Shown here piece by piece: positions 1 through 7,742 of a DNA stretch of 64,000 bases. How positions within the stretch are numbered: position 1 is the stretch's first letter; every line of letters starts with the position of its first letter. The stretch lies in the NCBI GenBank assembly GCA_045114175.1, contig JBGUJZ010000006.1:79646-143645 (forward strand), read 5' to 3'. A model generated the notes under the pieces. That model was given only the letters and a program-made list of their open reading frames with translations. It had not been told where the DNA came from and did not search any database. The position numbers were made by a program, and so were the translations under genes. The DNA is from Cacconaster sp045114175 (lineage in GTDB: Bacteria > Bacteroidota > Bacteroidia > Bacteroidales > UBA932).

Positions 1-2032
1 TGGATTCGCCGCGCGAGATGTTGTCGGAGGCCCCGACCCGCGTGAAAATCTTATCTACCAGGCCAATCTGGGCAGCCTTGGCTGGCACGAAACAGCCAAT
101 CTGCGCGAGCAGCACAATCAGCGCGCTCTGGCGCAGGAAGGCCGATTTACCCGCCATGTTCGGTCCGGTGAGAATGATGATCTGGCGGTCTTCGTTGTTG
201 AGGTAGAGGTTGTTGGCGATATACTGCTCGCCGGGCGGCATCAGGGTTTCAATCACCGGGTGGCGGCCGTCGGTAATCTCGAGCGCCAGCGAGTCATTCA
301 CCTCGGGCCGGCAGTAATTGTTGGTGCGGGCCAGGTCGGCAAACGAAGCCAGGCAGTCGAGCTGCGCCACCACGGTGGAATCTTCCTGCAACATCGGAAT
401 CAGCTCCTGGATGTGGCGCACCACATCTGCGTAGAGAGAGGCTTCCAGCTGGAGAATCCGCTCCTCCGCGCCGGTGATTTTCTCTTCATACTGCTTGAGT
501 TCCTCGGTGATATAGCGCTCCGCGCCTACCAAGGTCTGCTTGCGGATCCACTCGGCCGGCACGCGATCCTTGAAGGTATTGCGCACCTCTAGGTAGTAGC
601 CAAACACGTTGTTGAACCCGATGCGGAGCGATGCAATTCCGGTGCGCTCCTTCTCGGATTCCTGGATTTGCAGCAGGATAGCCTTGCCGTCCGTGCGGAT
701 GCGGCGCAGTTCGTCCAGCTCGTCCGATACACCTTCCGCAATCACCTCACCCTTACCGATTTGCGCGGCCGCTTCGGGCAGGATGGATTTGGTAATCAGG
801 TGGTAAAGATCGTCGCACGCATCCAGTTTTGCGGTGCGGGTTGCCAGCGGGGTATCGGCCAGCTGCTGCTTCACCGCCCCGATCGCATTGAGTCCACGGG
901 CCAGCTGCAGCGCCTCGCGCGGAGCAATCCGGCCGGCCGCAGCCTTGGAGATAATACGCTCCATATCACCTATTTCCCCGATCTTGTCGCGCACCGCATC
1001 CAGCACCTCCGGTTGGGCCAGGAAGGCCGACACGGCATCGTAGCGCTGCTCGATCTTTGCGCGATCCTTGAGCGGCATGGCCAGCCACTGACGGAGCAAC
1101 CGCGCACCCATCGGCGAGCAGCAGCGGTCAATCACCTGCAGTAGCGAAACGCCGTCCGGGCCGCCCAGCGGGGTGAATATCTCGAGGTTGCGAACCGTAA
1201 AACGGTCCATCCAGACAAAGTCGTTTTCATCAATCCGGCCAATCGAGCGGATGTGGCCCAGCTCGGTGTGGCAGGTCATCTCCATATAGAAGAGTTCCGC
1301 GCCCGCGGCCGTGATGCCGAGCGGCAGATCCTCGATCCCGAAACCCTTCAGATTTTCCGTGCCGAAGCGCTCCAACAGCTTGCGGCGGCAGGATTCCGGC
1401 ACGAAGGCCCACTCATCCATCGTGGTCACGTAGGCCTTGGTATTGAAGCGGCGGCGGAATCCCTCCAGGAAGCTGCGCTCCACCAGGATCTCCTTGGGAG
1501 CGAAGTCGCCCAGCAGCACTTCAATATAATCGAGCGAACCCTGCGCCACGCGGAAGGTTCCGGTAGAAATGTCCAGAAATGCGACACCCGCCGCGCCCCG
1601 GCCGTCGCTGCGGCTGCTCTCGTCGAACGCCACGGCCGCCAGGAAGTTGTTCTCCTTCTGGCAGAGCAGGTTATCGTTGTAGGCCACGCCCGGAGTCACG
1701 AGTTCCGTCACGCCGCGCTTCACCAGTTTCTTGGTCAGCTTGGGATCTTCCAGCTGGTCGCAGACCGCCACCTTGAAGCCAGCCTGCACGAGCTTGGGAA
1801 GGTAGTTGTCGATGGCGTGATAGGGAATGCCGGCCAACGGAGTGTAGGTGCCTGCACCGCTCGCGCGCCGCGTCAGCACAATGCCGAGCGTCTTGCTTAC
1901 CGTCACCGCATCTTCCCCGAAGGTTTCGTAAAAGTCTCCAACCCGGTAAAGCAGCAGTGTGTCAGGGTATTGCACCTTGACAGCATTCCACTGGGCGATG
2001 AGTGGCGACTCTTTTGTTTTTTTCTCGGCCAT
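1..2032 (-). CDS. mutS: DNA mismatch repair protein MutS (3' end outside window)
   Basis: MutS recognises mispaired bases and small loops and starts methyl-independent or MutL-dependent mismatch repair. The first ~677 codons are present. The N-terminal mismatch-reading motif GDFYE is at residues 32-36, where the Phe and Glu contact the mismatch. The connector, lever and clamp regions follow, and the ATPase Walker A TGPNMAGKS lies near residue 625. The C-terminal part of the ATPase domain and the dimerisation helices lie beyond the left edge; Bacteroidota MutS is usually about 870 residues, so roughly 200 are missing. The start is the ATG at 2032, which begins MAEKKTKESP. A TACTTTTG -7 box ends only 7 nt upstream, so the transcript probably has almost no leader. 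The promoter region is shared back to back with the next gene. Identification is very secure. Confidence 0.98.
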   Translation of the reverse strand, partial: MAEKKTKESPLIAQWNAVKVQYPDTLLLYRVGDFYETFGEDAVTVSKTLGIVLTRRASGAGTYTPLAGIPYHAIDNYLPKLVQAGFKVAVCDQLEDPKLTKKLVKRGVTELVTPGVAYNDNLLCQKENNFLAAVAFDESSRSDGRGAAGVAFLDISTGTFRVAQGSLDYIEVLLGDFAPKEILVERSFLEGFRRRFNTKAYVTTMDEWAFVPESCRRKLLERFGTENLKGFGIEDLPLGITAAGAELFYMEMTCHTELGHIRSIGRIDENDFVWMDRFTVRNLEIFTPLGGPDGVSLLQVIDRCCSPMGARLLRQWLAMPLKDRAKIEQRYDAVSAFLAQPEVLDAVRDKIGEIGDMERIISKAAAGRIAPREALQLARGLNAIGAVKQQLADTPLATRTAKLDACDDLYHLITKSILPEAAAQIGKGEVIAEGVSDELDELRRIRTDGKAILLQIQESEKERTGIASLRIGFNNVFGYYLEVRNTFKDRVPAEWIRKQTLVGAERYITEELKQYEEKITGAEERILQLEASLYADVVRHIQELIPMLQEDSTVVAQLDCLASFADLARTNNYCRPEVNDSLALEITDGRHPVIETLMPPGEQYIANNLYLNNEDRQIIILTGPNMAGKSAFLRQSALIVLLAQIGCFVPAKAAQIGLVDKIFTRVGASDNISRGES

Positions 2033-2039
2033 ACTGCTG

Positions 2040-2047
2040 CAAAAGTA
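2040..2047 (-). promoter_or_regulatory. -7 box (TACTTTTG) of mutS
   Basis: The minus strand reads TACTTTTG, matching the Bacteroidota TAnnTTTG -7 box, 7 nt before the mutS ATG. No clear TTTG -33 box is seen at the usual distance. Confidence 0.6.
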
Positions 2048-2059
2048 CCAAATTTTCTC

Positions 2060-2067
2060 TACATTTG
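2060..2067 (+). promoter_or_regulatory. -7 box (TACATTTG) of the serine-hydrolase-like gene
   Basis: TACATTTG matches TAnnTTTG and lies 20 nt before the ATG at 2088. It is divergent to, and 12 bp from, the mutS -7 box, so the two promoters overlap physically. Confidence 0.6.
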
Positions 2068-2087
2068 TAGGACTAATACAACGTACC

Positions 2088-3260
2088 ATGTTCAAGAAAC
2101 TCGCATTTGTTACGGCAGCGCTCGCGATGCTGCTCGTCTGCCTTCCCACGACCGCAAAACCCAAGAAAGACAAGAAGGTCGTTAAGTTTGACGCGGAAGT
2201 GACCCGAATCATCAAAGACCAGGCGCTGATCGGTGCCAACGTGATTGTGATTCGCGACGGTAAGGTGATTTATACCCGCTCGGAAGGCGTTGCCAACCAG
2301 AAGCGCGAGACGCCGATGACGGCAGACCATATCCTCCGTCTGGGCGCCAACGGCCGTATTTTCCCCGTGATCGCAACCCTGCAGCTCGTGGATCAGAAAC
2401 TGGTTAACCTGAACGCAGATGCTTCGGAATACCTGGGCTTCCAGCTGCGCAACCCGCGCTACCCGGATCTCCCCATCACCGTCAAGATGCTGTTGACCAA
2501 TACCTCCACGGTGAGCGATTCGAATGAGTTCACCTCAATCGCTTATATCAACCCGGACAAGAATCCCGACTACGCAAATGCGTACCGTCCTACCGGCAAA
2601 CCGGGTGTGGCTTACTTCACCTCCGCGCGCAACGCATCCCTGCTGTCGGCCATCGTAGAGAAGGTTTCCGGCATGCGTTTCGACGAATACCTGAAGGCCA
2701 ACCTCTTTGACCCGATGGGAATGGACAGTGCTTGCTACGATGTGACGGGTATTGAAAAAGACCGCTTCATTGGCGGCTACAACTGGTCCGAGAGCGAGAA
2801 CCGCTACCTGGCAAACGTCACCAACATCTATAAGAAGTTGGATTTCTCCGACTACGTGCTGGGCGAAAGCTCCATGCTGCTCACGGGTCTTCCGGGCCTG
2901 GGCATGTCCACGAATGACTTTGCCAAGGTGATCGCAGCGCTGATGAACGGCGGTGTCTGCCCCTTCAACCAGGTGCGCATCCTCAGCGCGGAAAGCGTTC
3001 AGGAGATGCTTCGCCTGCGCGTCAACAAGAAACGCTCCGGTATGTTTATCGGCACGAATTCGGCAGACGTTGAGGGTTATACCGTTTACCTCGGTACCGG
3101 CGTAACCTACGGTCTCTCTTGCGTTTACGCATTCAACCTGACGGACAATATTGCCGTTATCGGTTCCTGCACCGGCGGTCACGATCCGGCTGCGCCCAAG
3201 GGTCGCAACACTTTCAACCGCGACCTCCGCAAAGCATTCGTAACTTCGTTTGCAGAATAG
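2088..3260 (+). CDS. Beta-lactamase/serine-hydrolase-fold protein, predicted catalytically inactive
   Basis: A 390-residue exported protein with an N-terminal signal peptide (hydrophobic residues 5-19). Its layout matches the class C beta-lactamase/esterase/DD-peptidase superfamily: an N-terminal strand pair (GANVIVIRDGKV), the helix that normally carries SxxK, the LLTNTS segment that corresponds to the usual LLTHTSG, and the AIVEKVSG helix. The key residues are gone. Where SxxK is expected the protein reads R-L-G-A-N-G-R (residues 84-90), so Ser becomes Ala87 and Lys becomes Arg90. The YSN-type motif before the LLSAIVEKVSG helix reads TSA. A binding or structural role is therefore more likely than hydrolysis; this is inference. 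The chosen ATG at 2088 follows a TAnnTTTG box and precedes the signal peptide; an upstream in-frame start would run through the divergent promoter. rsmA follows 13 nt downstream, possibly co-transcribed. Confidence 0.8.
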   Translation: MFKKLAFVTAALAMLLVCLPTTAKPKKDKKVVKFDAEVTRIIKDQALIGANVIVIRDGKVIYTRSEGVANQKRETPMTADHILRLGANGRIFPVIATLQLVDQKLVNLNADASEYLGFQLRNPRYPDLPITVKMLLTNTSTVSDSNEFTSIAYINPDKNPDYANAYRPTGKPGVAYFTSARNASLLSAIVEKVSGMRFDEYLKANLFDPMGMDSACYDVTGIEKDRFIGGYNWSESENRYLANVTNIYKKLDFSDYVLGESSMLLTGLPGLGMSTNDFAKVIAALMNGGVCPFNQVRILSAESVQEMLRLRVNKKRSGMFIGTNSADVEGYTVYLGTGVTYGLSCVYAFNLTDNIAVIGSCTGGHDPAAPKGRNTFNRDLRKAFVTSFAE

Positions 3261-3273
3261 GCATCCGTCGCGC

Positions 3274-4122
3274 ATGGATGTCCGCCCTAAAAAAGCCCTG
3301 GGTCAACATTTTCTGACTGACCAGTCGATCGCCCGCGCCATCGTAGATTCGCTCTCGCCGGCGCCGCGCATCCTGGAGGTCGGCCCCGGCATGGGCGTCC
3401 TCACGCAGTATCTCCTGCAGCGAATTAGTGCCGGGCAACCCTTGGCTTCCGTCACCCCCGACCTGATCGGGGGTCTCAAAGTTGTCGAGATAGACTCCGA
3501 ATCGGTCATATACCTTCGGGAACACTATCCGGCACTAGGCTCTGGCCTGCTGGAAGCGGACTTTCTGAAGCTGCCCCTGAACAAAGTCTTCGCTGAACCC
3601 TTCTCGATCATCGGAAACTTCCCATACAACATTTCTTCGCAGATTTTCTTCCATATCCTCGATTACCGCGACCTGGTTCCTGAGGTGGTCTGCATGATCC
3701 AGAAAGAGGTCGCCGAACGGCTCGCGGCCGGGCCGGGCAGCAAGACCTACGGCATCCTCTCCGTGTTGCTGCAGATGTGGTACGACATCGAATACCGCTT
3801 CACGGTGGGCGAGGGGGCATTTGTTCCACCGCCCAAGGTCAAGTCCGCCGTCATCCGCCTGACGCGCAACGCCCGTACGGACGCCGGCTGCGACGAAGCG
3901 CTGCTGCGCCGCATCGTCAAGGCTACCTTCAACCAACGCCGCAAAACCATCCGCAACGGCCTGCGCAGCATCGGCATTACGGCCGCCTCTTCCCCGGAGG
4001 CCGCCGGTTCCGACTCGACGCCAGAACCCGCGCTTCCCTTCCTCGATGCCCGTCCCGAGCAACTCTCCGTGGAAGACTTCATCTCCCTCACCCGCGCCGT
4101 AGAAGCCGCTGGCGCTCGCTAA
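3274..4122 (+). CDS. rsmA: 16S rRNA (adenine1518-N6/adenine1519-N6)-dimethyltransferase RsmA/KsgA
   Basis: RsmA dimethylates two adjacent adenines in helix 45 of 16S rRNA late in 30S assembly. The 282-residue protein opens with the family signature MDVRPKKALGQHFL, has the SAM-binding motif LEVGPGMGVLT (residues 34-44) and the catalytic NFPYNIS motif (the usual NLPY is read NFPY). The start is the ATG at 3274, because the family N-terminus begins exactly there. An insertion of about 15 residues (around 51-68, containing VTPDLIGG) sits between motif I and the acidic SAM ribose-binding strand VVEID. It is encoded by a palindromic DNA element (see the repeat at 3454-3474). The insertion keeps the reading frame and all motifs, so the enzyme is probably functional. 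Confidence 0.97.
   Translation: MDVRPKKALGQHFLTDQSIARAIVDSLSPAPRILEVGPGMGVLTQYLLQRISAGQPLASVTPDLIGGLKVVEIDSESVIYLREHYPALGSGLLEADFLKLPLNKVFAEPFSIIGNFPYNISSQIFFHILDYRDLVPEVVCMIQKEVAERLAAGPGSKTYGILSVLLQMWYDIEYRFTVGEGAFVPPPKVKSAVIRLTRNARTDAGCDEALLRRIVKATFNQRRKTIRNGLRSIGITAASSPEAAGSDSTPEPALPFLDARPEQLSVEDFISLTRAVEAAGAR
3454..3474. repeat. Palindromic element inserted in frame within rsmA
   Basis: ACCCCCGA (3454-3461) and TCGGGGGT (3467-3474) form a perfect 8-bp stem around a 5-nt loop. The element encodes part of an extra segment absent from the standard RsmA alignment. It resembles the REP-like CACCCCCGAC...GGGGGT palindromes scattered through many bacterial genomes and the in-frame palindromic elements described in Rickettsia. 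Confidence 0.6.
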
Positions 4123-4132
4123 CACAGTCTGG

Positions 4133-4621
4133 TTAAAGCAGTGCGGCGAGGCGCTCGAGGTAGCGGGCGTCGAGCTCGTCAAAGGTGCCCAGGCGCTCGC
4201 TGTCGATGTCCAGGACGGCTGTGACGCGACCCTCGCGGATGACAGGGACAACGATCTCGCTACGCGATTCGGAGCTGCAGGCGATGTGGCCTGGGAACAG
4301 CTCCACATCCGGCACGACCACTGTGCGCGCCTCTTTCCAGGCAGTGCCGCAGACGCCCCGCCCATAGGCAATGCGCGTACAGGCCACCGGCCCCTGGAAC
4401 GGCCCGAGCAAGAGCTCTTCGTGGGGTTCGTGCCCGCAGTCGCAGGCTTTTTTGCCGGCAGCCGCCGGAACCACCCGGTAGAAGCCCGTCCACCAGAATC
4501 CGAAAGTGGTGTGAATCAGCGCGGCAAGGTTGGCCATCCGGGCCACCGGGTCGCTTTCGCCGGAGAGCAGCGATTCGGCCTGCGGAAGCAGCGTTTCATA
4601 TTGTTCTTGCTTGGTACTCAT
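4133..4621 (-). CDS. msrC: Free methionine-(R)-sulfoxide reductase, GAF-domain type (fRMsr)
   Basis: Reduces free methionine-(R)-sulfoxide in the cytoplasm as part of oxidative-damage repair. The 162-residue protein is a single GAF domain. The diagnostic segments LLLGPFQGPVACTRI, GVCGTAW and FPGHIACSSES are present. The three conserved cysteines are at 81, 91 and 115, corresponding to Cys84/94/118 of the E. coli enzyme. A short extra stretch rich in Cys and His (AAAGKKACDCGHEPHE, residues 53-68) precedes the core strand and is unusual. It is encoded on the opposite strand to rsmA, tail to tail with a 10-nt gap. A TACATTTG -7 box lies 21 nt upstream of its ATG. Confidence 0.93.
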   Translation of the reverse strand: MSTKQEQYETLLPQAESLLSGESDPVARMANLAALIHTTFGFWWTGFYRVVPAAAGKKACDCGHEPHEELLLGPFQGPVACTRIAYGRGVCGTAWKEARTVVVPDVELFPGHIACSSESRSEIVVPVIREGRVTAVLDIDSERLGTFDELDARYLERLAALL

Positions 4622-4642
4622 AGGGATACGCGTTTAGATGTT

Positions 4643-4650
4643 CAAATGTA
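4643..4650 (-). promoter_or_regulatory. -7 box (TACATTTG) of msrC
   Basis: The minus strand reads TACATTTG, a match to TAnnTTTG, 21 nt upstream of the msrC ATG. Confidence 0.55.
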
Positions 4651-4724
4651 CGAAAAAAGGAGTTCGCGCACAACGCGTGCGCACGTTTTGCGCGCGGATG
4701 TGACGAACTTATAAATGTTTTGCT

Positions 4725-4732
4725 TAAATTTG
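4725..4732 (+). promoter_or_regulatory. -7 box (TAAATTTG) of the susC-like operon
   Basis: TAAATTTG matches TAnnTTTG 36 nt before the susC-like ATG. The region just upstream (about 4660-4706) is rich in GCGC/GTGC inverted segments that could bind a regulator. No clear -33 TTTG is seen at 17-23 nt. Confidence 0.5.
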
Positions 4733-4768
4733 TCTCACTTGAAAAATTAGAACCTAACCTAATTGCTT

Positions 4769-7726
4769 ATGAAGAAAGTATTAATCTTTGCCATGATGCT
4801 GCTGTCTTGCAGCGCATTGTTGGCACAAAACCGGGTCACCGGCAAGGTTGTTTCTTCGGAGGATGGGGAGCCGATTCCGTTTGCCAGCGTTGTGGTAAAG
4901 GGAACCATGAAGGGCATCGCATCCAACGCCGACGGAAACTACGTCCTTGACGGCGTGCCCAAAGATGCAGTCCTTGTCTTCTCTTCCGTAGGCTTCAAAG
5001 ACTATGAAGTTGCGGTGGGCGGACAGAGCGTCATCAATGCGGCTCTCCAGCCGGACACGAACATGCTGGAAGAGACCGTGGTCGTAGCGTACGGTTCCGC
5101 CAAGAAGATCAGTTCCGTGGTCGGCGCAGCTACGCTCGTCAAATCGGATGCATTTACCAAGATTCCGGCAGCCAGCGCCGGTGACGCCCTCCAGGGTAAG
5201 GTTGCCGGTCTGCAGGTTTACACCAGTTCCGGTGAGCCGAGCGCGACCGTTTCCATGCGTCTGCGCGGTGTGAACTCCATCAATGCATCCAACACCCCGC
5301 TGTTCATCCTCGATGGAACCCCGGTGGATGTGGCCATCTTTACGGCCCTCAACCCGAACGATATCGAGAACGTGACGGTGATGAAGGATGCTTCCTCCAC
5401 CGCCATCTACGGTTCGCGTGCAGCAAACGGTGTGGTTTACATCACCACCAAGAAGGGTACCGGCGAGAAGCCGACCGTTACGATCAGCGGATCCTACGGT
5501 ATTTCCAATCTGGCACAGTTCCCGATGGAGCTGATGACCGCAGCCGAGTGGTTTGAATTCCGCGAGCTGGCAGATCCGAGCCTCTTGACCAACACCCAGT
5601 TCCAAGATCTCAAGAAGTTCCGTCTGGACAACAACATCAGCACCGACTGGCGCAAGTGGATCCTCAACGAGAACGCTCCGACTTGGAAGGCCGACCTCAG
5701 CGTGTCGGGCCGCAGCCAGCGGAGCGATTATTATATCTCGCTGGGCGCCTTCGACCGTGAAGGTATCGAGCCCTTCTCCGATATGGAGCGCTACTCGGTC
5801 CGTTCGAACGTGAACAGCAAGATTTCCAACTGGCTCAAGATCGGTATCAACCTCAACCTGACCTACCAGAGCCACCACACGGCCGGCTACTCCACCACCA
5901 GCACGGGTTACTACAACCCGATGAACATCGTGGCATGGGGCCTTCCGTACGCTACCCCGTATGAGATCATCACCGATCCCTCCGGCAACTTCGTAGGTTA
6001 CGGCGACGAGCCGGACTACATCACCGACCTGGGTATGTGGAACTACTTCCGCCGCATGGAGGCTCAGCCCACCAAGCGCATCAACGCCCGCATCAACGGC
6101 AATATGTATCAGGAAATCACCCCGATCAAGGGTCTGACCATCCGCACCGTGCAGGCTATTGAAGGAACGGACTACCGCTACACCGGCAAGGTCCTGCCCA
6201 ACAACATCAACCTCTCCACCGTTACGGAGGAGTCGTTTGAGCGCTTCTATCGCCTGACCTCCACCAACACAATCGAATACAAATTCGCTGTTGCAGAAGA
6301 CAACCACTTCGTCCTGCTGGCAGGTCACGAATCCATCTACTCCAACGACGAATACTTCTCCACCTGGACCAACGGCCAGACGGATATCCGCCAGACCAAC
6401 GTGAACCAGGGTACGCAGGCCAACATTCCTTCGTACAGCTTCTCGGAAGTGGCTTACAACTCCTTCTTCTCCCGCCTCTCCTACGATTATGCCGACAAGT
6501 ATTTCGTAGATGCGACCTTCCGTGTTGACGGTTCCTCACTCTTTGGTGTAAACCGCCGCTACGCTAGTTTCTGGTCACTCGGCGCAATGTGGAACATGAA
6601 GAAAGAGGCCTTCCTGCAGGGTGTCGAATGGGTTGACAACCTCCAGCTGAAGGCATCCTACGGTACCACCGGTAACTCGGGTATCAGCAACTATCTCTCT
6701 TACGGTCTGACCAATACCGGTAAGCTCTACGACGGTGCATCGTCCTGGTATGTGGCTTCGCTGAGCAACCCGAACCTCACCTGGGAAACCCTGGTGGCCT
6801 TCAACGCCGGTGTCAACGGTCGCCTCTGGAATGCATTGAACTTCAACATCGAATTCTATAACAAGAAGACCAAAGACATGTTGATGTACATCCCGTACTC
6901 CTATATCTCCGGTTTCTCCGGCGGTTGGGGTAACGTGGGTTCCATGCGCAACCGCGGTCTCGACCTCGAGTTGAAGTATGATGTGGTTCACACGAAAGAC
7001 CTCTACGTAGGCCTCGGTTTCAATATGAACTACAACAAGAACGTCATCACCGAACTCTATGACGGCCGCGATGAATTCGTGGACGGCAGCTCGGGCCTGA
7101 AGTTCCAGGTTGGTCACGCATACGGCGAATTCTTCCTGGTGGACTTCGCAGGTGTTGACCCCTCTAACGGTAAATCCCTCTGGCGCAATGCCGACGGCAG
7201 TCTGACCAGCAGCTACAGCGAAAGCAACGCCGTCTTCCTGGGCAAGAACCGTTTTGCTCCCTGGTCGGGTGGTGCATCCATCGATGCAAGCTGGAAGGGC
7301 CTCTCCTTCAACGCTACCTTCTCCGGCGTGCTCGGCAAATACATGGAGAACTACGACCGCTACTTCGTAGAGAACCCTGCATTTGCAGACGAGTCCAACA
7401 TGACCAAGCGTATGCTGAATATCTGGACCACCCCGGGCCAGATCACCGATATCCCGAAGGCCAGCGAGCCGGTGAAGCACGACAGCCGCTTCATCGACAA
7501 CGCATCCTTCGTGCGTTTGAAGAACATCCAGCTTTCCTACGAGTTCCCCAAGCAGCTGCTGCAGCGCACCGGCGTCCTTGGTGGAGCAAAAGTCTATGTA
7601 TCGGGACGTAACCTGTTGACCTTCACCAAGTACACGGGTTGGGATCCTGAGATCGACGCCATTACGGCTATGGGTAACTATCCGAACACCAAACAGGTTG
7701 TTTTCGGTGTCGAGCTGACTTTCTAA
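4769..7726 (+). CDS. SusC/RagA-family TonB-linked outer-membrane protein
   Basis: Outer-membrane importer that works with a SusD lipoprotein lid to take up an oligomeric nutrient, powered by TonB. The 985-residue protein has a signal peptide ending LLAQ (about residue 20). A carboxypeptidase-regulatory-like domain follows (GKVVSSEDGEPIPFASVVVKG), then the TonB box region and plug (LEETVVVAYGSAKK, later the family signature DASSTAIYGSRAANGVV). A 22-strand-type barrel ends in an aromatic residue (VVFGVELTF). The ATG at 4769 is preferred over a TTG two codons earlier because it begins the signal peptide. The susD-like partner follows after 16 nt. No glycosidase, sulfatase or peptidase is encoded in the same transcript, so the substrate cannot be inferred. 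Confidence 0.96.
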   Translation: MKKVLIFAMMLLSCSALLAQNRVTGKVVSSEDGEPIPFASVVVKGTMKGIASNADGNYVLDGVPKDAVLVFSSVGFKDYEVAVGGQSVINAALQPDTNMLEETVVVAYGSAKKISSVVGAATLVKSDAFTKIPAASAGDALQGKVAGLQVYTSSGEPSATVSMRLRGVNSINASNTPLFILDGTPVDVAIFTALNPNDIENVTVMKDASSTAIYGSRAANGVVYITTKKGTGEKPTVTISGSYGISNLAQFPMELMTAAEWFEFRELADPSLLTNTQFQDLKKFRLDNNISTDWRKWILNENAPTWKADLSVSGRSQRSDYYISLGAFDREGIEPFSDMERYSVRSNVNSKISNWLKIGINLNLTYQSHHTAGYSTTSTGYYNPMNIVAWGLPYATPYEIITDPSGNFVGYGDEPDYITDLGMWNYFRRMEAQPTKRINARINGNMYQEITPIKGLTIRTVQAIEGTDYRYTGKVLPNNINLSTVTEESFERFYRLTSTNTIEYKFAVAEDNHFVLLAGHESIYSNDEYFSTWTNGQTDIRQTNVNQGTQANIPSYSFSEVAYNSFFSRLSYDYADKYFVDATFRVDGSSLFGVNRRYASFWSLGAMWNMKKEAFLQGVEWVDNLQLKASYGTTGNSGISNYLSYGLTNTGKLYDGASSWYVASLSNPNLTWETLVAFNAGVNGRLWNALNFNIEFYNKKTKDMLMYIPYSYISGFSGGWGNVGSMRNRGLDLELKYDVVHTKDLYVGLGFNMNYNKNVITELYDGRDEFVDGSSGLKFQVGHAYGEFFLVDFAGVDPSNGKSLWRNADGSLTSSYSESNAVFLGKNRFAPWSGGASIDASWKGLSFNATFSGVLGKYMENYDRYFVENPAFADESNMTKRMLNIWTTPGQITDIPKASEPVKHDSRFIDNASFVRLKNIQLSYEFPKQLLQRTGVLGGAKVYVSGRNLLTFTKYTGWDPEIDAITAMGNYPNTKQVVFGVELTF

Positions 7727-7742
7727 TCAAGGAGGATTCAAT

